Positions 56,987-64,000 of a stretch of DNA of 64,000 bases are shown piece after piece. The position numbers were made by a program, and so were the translations under genes. A model generated the notes under the pieces. It was not told the DNA's origin. It saw only the letters and a program-made list of their open reading frames with translations, and did not search any database. The stretch is from Mesorhizobium sp. WSM4904 (GTDB taxonomy: Bacteria > Pseudomonadota > Alphaproteobacteria > Rhizobiales > Rhizobiaceae): contig NZ_CP121354.1 of assembly GCF_029674545.1 (NCBI RefSeq), positions 3,233,001-3,297,000 of the forward strand, read 5' to 3'. Each line of letters opens with the position of its first letter. Positions within the stretch are counted from its first letter, which is position 1.

Positions 56987-58384
56987 TCAGTGCCAGTCGC
57001 GCGCGTGGTTGAGATGTACGTCGGTCAGGCCGTTGCGGAAGAAGCGCTGGTAGTAGCCGACATCGACGTGATGCACCTGCAACCATATGCCGGGCACATG
57101 AATGGCGTCGCAATGCGCCGGGAAGCGGCCGTGCGTCTCGTAGATGTAGGTGCAGATGTCGCACACGCAGTCGATGACCTCCGGCGTATAGACCGCCGCC
57201 TCGCTGAGATAGCGGTGGCCGTAATCGCCCTTGTAGATTTCGGCAAAAAGCTTCTCGTCCGCGTAGAGGCCGCTCTTGCCGAACTTCTCCTCGATCACTT
57301 CGGCGACGGCGTCGGCCATCGTATCGTAGTAGGGCGGCGACATGCCCTTGATCAGGTGCTCGCCCTTGAGGCGCAGGCCGATCGGGTTGCTGCGCAGGTT
57401 GGAGTATTTCGGCAGTGGTATGTGCCAGCGCAGCAGGTCCATGAGGCGCCAGCGCGGCACCGCCACGTCGAAGCCGAGCATTGCGCCGTAAGTCTTTGAG
57501 AACTTCGGATCGCCGAGCAGCACCGGCGGGCTGATCGAGCCATGGATCCAGGCGCCGAGCCCCATGGCATCGGCGACGAGGAAGATGTTCTGCAAGAGCA
57601 GGTCCGCCTCGATCTGAGTGCGCAGCGAGCCGATCGCGCCGAGCGGGATCTTCAGGTCCTTGTTGAGGAAACCCTTCTTGACCCAGCGCTTGACGCCGGC
57701 CGAGCGATAGAAGTTGCGATCGTCGACGATGTGAGGCCGCGCGCCATCGGGCTGGGTGAGCAGGTACATCATGCCGTTGATGTACTGGCGCGAGAGATCG
57801 ACGACCGGCAACAGGATCGTGGTGCCCGGCAGGTTGGAGAGGAAGCGGTTGGAATCGAGATAGGCCGGAAAATCGCGCTGGCCTTCGGCGACGTCGAGCC
57901 GGCGATCGAGAATCTTCACCTTGGCTTCCCGCGCACGCTCGACCAGTCGCTCCGGCGTGAAAGCGGTGTTGCCGTCGGCGGGCGGCGGCATCTTGCGCAG
58001 GAAATAGGTGCCTGAGTCGTTGATCAGGAAGAAATGCGTGCCTTGCGCATTGTCGGGGCTGCCCGCGGTGCGGCCGGCCATGGTGAGATTGGGCTTGGCC
58101 ATCACCGGCTGCCTCGTCGCCGGATCCTCGAAGGGCCGGTCGGGCATGGTGAGGCCGGTGCAGCCGGTCATGGCGATCAGCACCGCCTCCTCGAGTTCCG
58201 ACAGCGGCTCGCGCGGCTCTTCGGATTGATAGCTCATGCTGCCGGCGAGCACCGAGCTGCCCTGGCTGACGCGATGGGTGCGGCGGCGGAAGATCGTCTC
58301 GACCAGCGGCCGCTTCAAAAGCACATCGAGCCCCGAGGCACTGCTGCCGTTCGCGGCCGGAGCCGGCTTGATCGGCGCCGTCAT
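56987..58384 (-). CDS. Nitroreductase-like protein coupled to the heme fusion gene
   Basis: A 465-residue protein with weak nitroreductase features: an N-terminal arginine-rich IFRRRTHRVSQG and a later LLLQNIFLVADAMGLGAWI, like the FMN-contacting QN..L...A.GLG segment. The middle carries TGCTGLTMPDRPFED and other parts I do not recognise. Its ATG overlaps the stop of the heme fusion gene by 4 bases, so it is translationally coupled. A flavin electron donor or modifying enzyme for the oxygenated product is a guess. Confidence 0.6.
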   Translation of the reverse strand: MTAPIKPAPAANGSSASGLDVLLKRPLVETIFRRRTHRVSQGSSVLAGSMSYQSEEPREPLSELEEAVLIAMTGCTGLTMPDRPFEDPATRQPVMAKPNLTMAGRTAGSPDNAQGTHFFLINDSGTYFLRKMPPPADGNTAFTPERLVERAREAKVKILDRRLDVAEGQRDFPAYLDSNRFLSNLPGTTILLPVVDLSRQYINGMMYLLTQPDGARPHIVDDRNFYRSAGVKRWVKKGFLNKDLKIPLGAIGSLRTQIEADLLLQNIFLVADAMGLGAWIHGSISPPVLLGDPKFSKTYGAMLGFDVAVPRWRLMDLLRWHIPLPKYSNLRSNPIGLRLKGEHLIKGMSPPYYDTMADAVAEVIEEKFGKSGLYADEKLFAEIYKGDYGHRYLSEAAVYTPEVIDCVCDICTYIYETHGRFPAHCDAIHVPGIWLQVHHVDVGYYQRFFRNGLTDVHLNHARDWH

Positions 58385-61257
58385 GGCTTCGCTCCCGCCA
58401 TGGCGGGGTCGGTGCTTGCGGGCACGATCGGGCGCCAGGGCGCAAACGCGCTCTGCGTTCTCGGCAGCACGGAGGCGAGGTCGGGGCAGTGGCGCAGGAT
58501 CAGGCTGGTCATGCCGTTGTTGGCGATCCAGTCGATGCCGAAAGGCGAGTAGATCTCCGGCCGGTAGTCGACGGTGAGGAAGCGGTCGCTCTGCAGCCGC
58601 CGCGACGCCATCAGGATGAAGATGCGGAAGGCGGTGTCGCTGAAGCCGAAGCCCGCCGGCGCCGGCTCGGAGAGCAGGCCGACCACGGTGTCGATTTTGT
58701 CGACGTCGCCGTAGATCTGCTTGAGCAGCCGCGCATCCTCGGGGCTCGCGGTGACCTCCTCGAAGCTCCTGATGCGCGGCCGGTGCAGCCCGGCACGAAA
58801 ATCATTGTAGCGCGGCACGCCGCGCCGCCTGGTGCGCACGATGTCGACCACCGAGAGGTCGATGATCTCGTTGTCGCGCTCGAGCTTCAGCAACGACCTT
58901 GGGAAGTTATGCAAGGCAATCGCGCCGGGATGCGCGACGCCGAAGGAATAGAGCGTGTTGCGCAAGCCGAAGGAGCGCATGATCTCGTCGGCATTGGCGC
59001 CCTGTATGTCGAGGAAGCCCTTCTCGGCGATCTTCTCGCCTGACCGGTGGTGGTAGAAGCAATAGTCGTCCGGCAACAGCGGATGCATGCGGTAGACGGT
59101 GGTGAAATCCTCGGTCAGCGAATAGGGCGCGGTGTGGTGGTCCGGCATCGTCTTCGGGATACCGGTCGACGCATGCTCGTCGAGCAGCCACAGACCGAAT
59201 TTGGTCACCCAGTCATTGGCCGGCGGGCCGTTCCAGTTGCTCGAGAGGCCGATCTCGATCGCCCGCGTGGCGAGGATTGCCGGCGTCCACTCCACCGTAT
59301 GGATCTTGGCGATGAGCGCCGAGACGATGAGCCGGGCCGTCTGGTAGATGCGCTCGTCGTCCCAGTTCTTGTAGCGCGAGCGCAATTCATCGCAGAGCAG
59401 ATTGTGCTCGCGCGCGAACAGCGTGTGCATGGCGCCGAGGCCGAGCCACCAGCTCTCGTTGAAGCCGGTCACCTCGAAGCCTTTGATGTCGACCGGCAGG
59501 TGGTTGTCGACCAGCCTGATCTTGGCGCCTTCGCGCAGCATCATCGCCTTGGTGCTGTTCGGACCATAGACCTCCGATCCGTCCCACCAGTGCGAGGCGG
59601 CATTGCCGAAATAGGTCGGCGGCCAGCCGGGGCCGCGGTCCAGTTGCTGGTTGCCGGCAATGCGCATGACCTGTTCCGGTTTGCCGCCGACGGTGTTCGT
59701 CCACTTCATGCCGGGAGGCAGCGGTACGGTGATATCGTTGGTGCCGAGCGGATTGCGGGCATGGTTCACCCAGTCATGCACCTGGAACTGGATCCAGGCG
59801 GCGGCAAGGATGTTGAGCGAGCGCGCCGGAATGAACGTCTCGCGATGCAACAGTTTTTCCGCGACGACGACCGGATTCGGCGTGTCGAACAGGTCGGGCG
59901 CGTAAGCCGGTTTCAGGTTGCGGCCGAAGGTGGCGCCGACCGCGCCCATCTTCGGCACCGACAGGTCGTTGTAGGTGCCGTCATAGGAGCGCGTCTGCCG
60001 CACTTGCTCGGCGATCGGCGGTTGCGGCTCCGGCCGCGCCTCGGGCGGCGCCTCGACCGCTTCCGTGTCGATGAGGTTCTTCTGCCTCAGCACGTAGCGG
60101 AAGGCGTCGAGGTTGAGCAGGCTGAGGCGCAACGGCAGCTTGTGCCATTCGACGAAGCGATTGATGGCAACGAAGGACCGGCGCGCAATGGCGCCGAGCA
60201 CGCGGTTGCGCAGCGGCGCTTCGGTGCGCCAGCGATAGGCGAGCCGATGCGCGGCACTCGCGTCATACACCACCTTGCGCGCCCGGTTGAGATTGCCGAG
60301 CGGACGGAACTCGTCGGTCGTGTTCCACGGGTTGAAGGCGAGCTCGTCGATCACCCTCGTGTTGGTGAAGGCCTCGGCGGTGCCGACCGACGGCTGGGTG
60401 ATGGTAAGCTCCGCCACCTTCACGGGCGGCGAGACGGTTTCGGTCCACTCGACAGCGGTATCCTCGATCGGCGTCGAGCGCTCGTCGATGTAGGGCTGGA
60501 CACACAGCTCGAAACGGACGTCGCCCGCCGCGAGCCGCGTGGCGAATTCGTTCGACAGATAACTCGCATCCGTTGTGGACGCCTCTGGCGCGGGTGCCGC
60601 GCTCGGCACGGGCCGCAGCAGATAGCGCACGGCGAGCGTTTCGCCCCAGCGGATGGCGCCGCGGCTCCAGAAGGTCTCCAGCGCGACGCTGCGCACTTTG
60701 CGGTTGCGCCCCTTGGAGACGTTCCTCAGCATGCGGATCACTTCAGCCGGACTGAAGCGGAAGGCGAGGCCGACAAGGCCGATCAGCTTGCCGATCGCGC
60801 CGCCCGCGGTCGCCTTGGCGAAGGCGACGAATTGCCGGGCATCGCGAGCATGCGAAACCGGGAAATTGGTGGCCAAAAGGTCGTGCTGCTCCTTGTCCGA
60901 AACCTTGACGCGCAGCGCCACGCCGCGCAGGTCGGGCTTGTAGTCGGGCTGGCCCGAGGCGTTCGCGTTGGAGAAGCGCACGATCGCCGGATAGGATTTT
61001 CCCGGCTGGGCGAAGCCGGCGCGGAAGTCGGCGGGAAGATCGTCATTGAAGCGCAGCGTCGCGTCGATCGAGGCGAAGATCGGCTTGGCATGGAAAGCGC
61101 GCCGGATGCCCGCCGTCTTGGAGCGCCGCCTGGTCTTCAGCTGGACATGCATCATGTCCTGCGCCAGCCGCTCGAACAGCAGGCGCTCATCCTCCGCCGA
61201 GCCTTGCGGTATTTCGCGCCAAATCGTCGTTGCTTGCCTGTCTGGTTGCGTCAACAA
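58381..61257 (-). CDS. Catalase-like domain fused to alpha-dioxygenase-like heme peroxidase
   Basis: A 958-residue fusion. The N-terminal about 300 residues are catalase-like (IRRAFHAKPIFASIDATLRF with a candidate distal His near 57; VRFSNANASGQPDYKPDLRG; LLATNFPVSHARD with Asn near 131), similar to the y4iL-type catalase-related family. Residues about 430-900 resemble alpha-dioxygenases/cyclooxygenase-type peroxidases: distal His in FQVHDWVNHAR near 494 and proximal His in VYRMHPLLPDDY near 724. I choose TTG 61257, 5 bases after GGGAGG, over GTG 61329, which lacks one. It may make fatty-acid hydroperoxides and turn them into another product; the substrate is inferred. Confidence 0.8.
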   Translation of the reverse strand: MLTQPDRQATTIWREIPQGSAEDERLLFERLAQDMMHVQLKTRRRSKTAGIRRAFHAKPIFASIDATLRFNDDLPADFRAGFAQPGKSYPAIVRFSNANASGQPDYKPDLRGVALRVKVSDKEQHDLLATNFPVSHARDARQFVAFAKATAGGAIGKLIGLVGLAFRFSPAEVIRMLRNVSKGRNRKVRSVALETFWSRGAIRWGETLAVRYLLRPVPSAAPAPEASTTDASYLSNEFATRLAAGDVRFELCVQPYIDERSTPIEDTAVEWTETVSPPVKVAELTITQPSVGTAEAFTNTRVIDELAFNPWNTTDEFRPLGNLNRARKVVYDASAAHRLAYRWRTEAPLRNRVLGAIARRSFVAINRFVEWHKLPLRLSLLNLDAFRYVLRQKNLIDTEAVEAPPEARPEPQPPIAEQVRQTRSYDGTYNDLSVPKMGAVGATFGRNLKPAYAPDLFDTPNPVVVAEKLLHRETFIPARSLNILAAAWIQFQVHDWVNHARNPLGTNDITVPLPPGMKWTNTVGGKPEQVMRIAGNQQLDRGPGWPPTYFGNAASHWWDGSEVYGPNSTKAMMLREGAKIRLVDNHLPVDIKGFEVTGFNESWWLGLGAMHTLFAREHNLLCDELRSRYKNWDDERIYQTARLIVSALIAKIHTVEWTPAILATRAIEIGLSSNWNGPPANDWVTKFGLWLLDEHASTGIPKTMPDHHTAPYSLTEDFTTVYRMHPLLPDDYCFYHHRSGEKIAEKGFLDIQGANADEIMRSFGLRNTLYSFGVAHPGAIALHNFPRSLLKLERDNEIIDLSVVDIVRTRRRGVPRYNDFRAGLHRPRIRSFEEVTASPEDARLLKQIYGDVDKIDTVVGLLSEPAPAGFGFSDTAFRIFILMASRRLQSDRFLTVDYRPEIYSPFGIDWIANNGMTSLILRHCPDLASVLPRTQSAFAPWRPIVPASTDPAMAGAKP

Positions 61258-61361
61258 CGCTGCCTCCCTGGCTCGAAGCGGTTCAGCGTTTGTCAGGCTT
61301 GCCGAACCGCACCAACTCTTTGTTTTCACGGAAAACCGCTGTGCAGTTTTCCTAGAATTGC

Positions 61362-63077
61362 CTAATCCGGGCGGATGCGCTCCGCGATCATTTCGGCGAC
61401 GCCGGCGACCACACCCTCGGGCGAGGCGCTGTAGTGCGGCAGCGCCAGGCGCGTGATGTGGGCGTCGATGATCGCGGGCTTGCCGAGCGCCAGCGCGTCC
61501 TCGAGCGCGGCTTCGAATTCTTCCAGAGTCTCGACGCGATAACCCTTCGCGCCGCAGGCCTGGGCGTAGGCGACGTAGTCGGGATTGCCGAAATCGACCA
61601 GGCCGTATTCCTGGTAGGATTGCAGCTGGTAGAGCTTGATCAGCTGGAACTCGGCGTTGTTGAAGACGATCCAGATCACCGGGATGTCGTATTGGACGGC
61701 GGTGAGCAGCTCGAAGCCCGAGAGCAAATAGCAGCCGTCGCCGCAGCCGACGATCACCGTCCGCTCGGGATGGGCTAGCTTGACGCCTAGCGCGCCGTTG
61801 ACGTTGCCCGCCATCGGGCCGAAACCGCCGGGCTTGCGGAAATTCTGGCCCGGCGCGATCTGCAGATAGTAGCCGAGCCAGGCGAGGTGCGCGCCGGCAT
61901 CGGCGAGAACGATGGCATTGTCAGGCAGCCGTTTCGACAGCGACTGCGCCATCTGGCCAGGATGGATCTTGCCGGTGAGATGGAGGATGTGCTCGTCGCT
62001 GTAGTCGGTCGCCTCGCGGTCTGCCGGCGGGCTCGGCTCGAGCAAGCCCGACATCTTGTCGAGCAGAGCGCCGACGGCCAGCCTGGCGTCGCCGATAATG
62101 GCGCCGTCGGCCTTGTAGACCTTGTCGATCTCGCCGATGTCGATGTTGATGTGGATGAGCTTGTGGTCGGCGAACAGGTCGTCGCGGAAGCCGAAGGTGG
62201 CGTGCTGGGCGAAGGAATTGCCGACGGCAAGGACGACATCCGCCTCGAGGAAAGCCTTCCAGGCGGCGCTGTGGCCGCTGTCGCAGAAGACACCGGCGCA
62301 CAGAGGGTGCCGCTCGGCTATGATGCCCTTGCCGTCCAGCGTGGTCGCGAAGGGGATCTGATAGCGTTCGACGAGCTGCTTCAGCTCGTGGCCGGCGCCG
62401 CTCTTCACCGCGCCGAAGCCGATCAGCGCCAGGAGCTTCTTGCCCTTCTCCAGCGCCTCCACCAGCGTTTCGGCCACGTCCTGCACCCGAGCCGGGTCCG
62501 GCAGGACAGGCTTCACCCGAAGATCGATCGGACGGAAATTGTCGACCGAAACGCCGTGATCGGTGAGGTCTTCCGGCACATGGATATGGACGGGACCCGG
62601 CCGGCCTTCGAAGGCGATGTTGACGGCTTCTTCCAGCACATCGCAGGTTTTCGCAGCATCGGCGAGCAGGAAGGATTTCTTCGTCGTCGCGGCAAACATC
62701 GCCTGCGAGTTCGGCGTGCGGCTCACGCCCGACGTCTCGTTCAGTGCGCCTTTGCCGGTCCATCTGCGCGAGGCGTAACCGGAGACGGCAAGCACAGGGT
62801 AGGAATCCGACATCGCGACCGCAAGTCCGGAGAACAGGTTGAAGGCGCCGGGGCCGGCCGTGGCGAAGCAGACGCCGAGGCGGCCCGATAACATGGCATA
62901 GCCGCAGGCCATGAAGGATGCAGCCTGCTCATGCCGCGTGATCACCGGCCGGATCGACTTGGAGTGTTTCAGCGCCAGCATCAGCCCGGCGGCATTTTCG
63001 CCCGCGCCGCCGAACGCGGCGCCGACGCCGATCCCCTCCAGCCCTTTGACGATCGCCTCGTAGACCCGCATCCGCAT
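61362..63077 (-). CDS. Thiamine diphosphate-dependent enzyme (acetolactate synthase-like)
   Basis: A 571-residue ThDP enzyme: active-site Glu in TRHEQAASFMACGYAM, pyrophosphate motif GDGCYLLSGFELLTAVQ ending IVFNN. The central Rossmann-like domain lacks obvious FAD contacts. Candidates include decarboxylase, acetohydroxyacid synthase-like or 2-hydroxyacyl lyase. It precedes the heme fusion by about 100 bases on the same strand. The start is ATG 63077 or 63071. Confidence 0.85.
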   Translation of the reverse strand: MRMRVYEAIVKGLEGIGVGAAFGGAGENAAGLMLALKHSKSIRPVITRHEQAASFMACGYAMLSGRLGVCFATAGPGAFNLFSGLAVAMSDSYPVLAVSGYASRRWTGKGALNETSGVSRTPNSQAMFAATTKKSFLLADAAKTCDVLEEAVNIAFEGRPGPVHIHVPEDLTDHGVSVDNFRPIDLRVKPVLPDPARVQDVAETLVEALEKGKKLLALIGFGAVKSGAGHELKQLVERYQIPFATTLDGKGIIAERHPLCAGVFCDSGHSAAWKAFLEADVVLAVGNSFAQHATFGFRDDLFADHKLIHINIDIGEIDKVYKADGAIIGDARLAVGALLDKMSGLLEPSPPADREATDYSDEHILHLTGKIHPGQMAQSLSKRLPDNAIVLADAGAHLAWLGYYLQIAPGQNFRKPGGFGPMAGNVNGALGVKLAHPERTVIVGCGDGCYLLSGFELLTAVQYDIPVIWIVFNNAEFQLIKLYQLQSYQEYGLVDFGNPDYVAYAQACGAKGYRVETLEEFEAALEDALALGKPAIIDAHITRLALPHYSASPEGVVAGVAEMIAERIRPD

Positions 63078-63468
63078 CGCCCCCGATTGCGCTTCCGGCC
63101 TGCGCGATCGAAGGGGTCCGATGTCGCGCGGCGGAATGGGCAGAAGTATTTACAAATGGAATCGATAGGCCCGGCAATTTATGCTTCTGGCCGCGTGCTG
63201 ACTGTGAAACAGCTAACATTCATGGAAAATGGAGAAGAAGCTCAAGGCAGAAAAGCCAAGTATTTCCAACGCAAGGGACTGCACGCGCCCGAAAAGATCG
63301 GCTAGGCGCCGGCGACCAAAGTGGGGGCCAGCCGTCGGCCGGCCATTCGCCGTATAGCCGCGCTCTCGCGAGCGCCCGGCGCCATATACTCCGCCACATG
63401 CGGCCGATTGGGAGGAACGATCTCGCGGCTGACGCATTTTGGTTCCCGTCAACAGTTTGAGGGAATCC
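63078..63468. other. Divergent intergenic region
   Basis: About 390 bases between the ThDP gene and the GT4 gene. An ATG-initiated 49-codon frame (63156-63305, MESIGPAIYASGRVLTVKQL) is moderately AT-rich but has only a weak ribosome site; I do not call it a gene. No operator was recognised. Confidence 0.4.
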
Positions 63469-64000
63469 ATGCGCATTGCCCATGTCGCGCCGCTCTATGA
63501 ATCCGTCCCCCCGAGATTTTATGGCGGCACGGAGCGCATCGTCTATCATCTCACCGAAGCGCTGGTGGAACTGGGACACGACGTGACGCTGTTCGCGAGC
63601 GGCGACAGCGAGACCTCGGCGCGGCTGGTGCCGGGCCGCGACCAGGCGATCCGCCTCGACCCGCGGCCGAAGAAATCGGAAATCGCTGCGCATCTGGCGA
63701 TGCTTGCCGACGTGCGCGAGCGGGCCGACGAATTCGACGTCATCCATTTCCATCTCAGCCATTTCGCGCATTTTCCGTTCTTCGAGCACATGTCGGATCG
63801 AACGGTGACGACGCCGCATGGCAGGCTCGACTATGTCGACCTGGCGCCGGCCTACAAGCGCTTCCCGCGCTTTCCGATGATCTCCATCTCGCACAGCCAG
63901 AAGCAGGGATTGCCCGACGCCAACTGGCTGGCGACGATCCATCACGGGATCCCGGTCGATGCCTATCGGCCCACGTATGACCCGTCACCCGAAGAGCCGT
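63469..64000 (+). CDS. GT4-family glycosyltransferase, cut by right edge
   Basis: About 177 residues of a GT-B glycosyltransferase are visible: RIAHVAPLYESVPPRFYGGT with the sugar-acceptor GGTERIV loop, FDVIHFHLSHFAHFPF, and NWLATIHHGIPVDAYRP. The ATG follows TTGAGGGA. The donor-binding half lies past the edge. The acceptor is unknown. Confidence 0.88.
   Translation, partial: MRIAHVAPLYESVPPRFYGGTERIVYHLTEALVELGHDVTLFASGDSETSARLVPGRDQAIRLDPRPKKSEIAAHLAMLADVRERADEFDVIHFHLSHFAHFPFFEHMSDRTVTTPHGRLDYVDLAPAYKRFPRFPMISISHSQKQGLPDANWLATIHHGIPVDAYRPTYDPSPEEP

Noticed and set aside
56619..58445. 608-aa minus-strand frame over the nitroreductase-like gene
   Set aside because: It is a shadow frame: Arg/Ala-rich and overlapping two well-supported genes.

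Overview
The window is GC-rich, densely coded alphaproteobacterial DNA that reads like a Mesorhizobium or a close Phyllobacteriaceae relative. The grounds are a cbbF-cbbP-cbbT operon with divergent cbbR, a second short FtsZ, glutathione-dependent formaldehyde genes beside a PQQ-associated ABC system, a NasS/NasT-controlled nitrate operon, and DUF2267, DUF6496 and CBS stress proteins. No rRNA, tRNA, CRISPR array, insertion sequence or phage gene was recognised.

Layout. (1) 1-4645: Calvin-cycle genes cbbT (cut by the left edge), cbbP and cbbF, with divergent cbbR. (2) 4901-13239: a PQQ/methanol-type periplasmic oxidation module (ABC permease and ATPase, beta-propeller, binding protein, XoxG-like cytochrome c) around the formaldehyde-to-formate genes adhC/flhA and gfa; the dehydrogenase itself is not in the window. 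Together with region 1 this suggests C1 oxidation to CO2 followed by refixation. (3) 13499-25102: a LuxR-AAA regulator, ftsZ2, a PIMT-erythromycin esterase fusion, an ATP-dependent DNA ligase, and small stress or unknown proteins. (4) 25182-38365: the most striking region. A three-domain glycosyltransferase whose C-terminal two thirds has the layout of animal procollagen galactosyltransferase lies next to a 1103-aa collagen-like Gly-X-Thr protein with a DUF4347 N-terminus, followed by a type I exporter ATPase, a HlyD adaptor and a Sel1-repeat protein. I read this as a possible bacterial system for making, glycosylating and exporting a collagen. (5) 38427-41882: amine and hydroxyacid metabolism, an AraC remnant, and a second CBS protein.

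(6) 42139-51420: nitrate assimilation (nasA, nirD, nirB, narK and a 59-aa membrane peptide missed by length cut-offs). Upstream lie a sigma-54 promoter, an NtrC-type palindrome, a leader terminator hairpin, and the sensor/antiterminator pair nasS-nasT. (7) 51698-56892: a ribitol-type polyol cluster (AraC regulator, binding protein, ATPase, permease, ribitol 2-dehydrogenase). (8) 56987-63077: a possible oxylipin-like operon: a ThDP enzyme, a catalase-like/alpha-dioxygenase-like heme fusion, and a translationally coupled nitroreductase-like protein. (9) 63469 to the right edge: the start of a GT4 glycosyltransferase.

All functions are read from the sequence and remembered family features; no database search was run.
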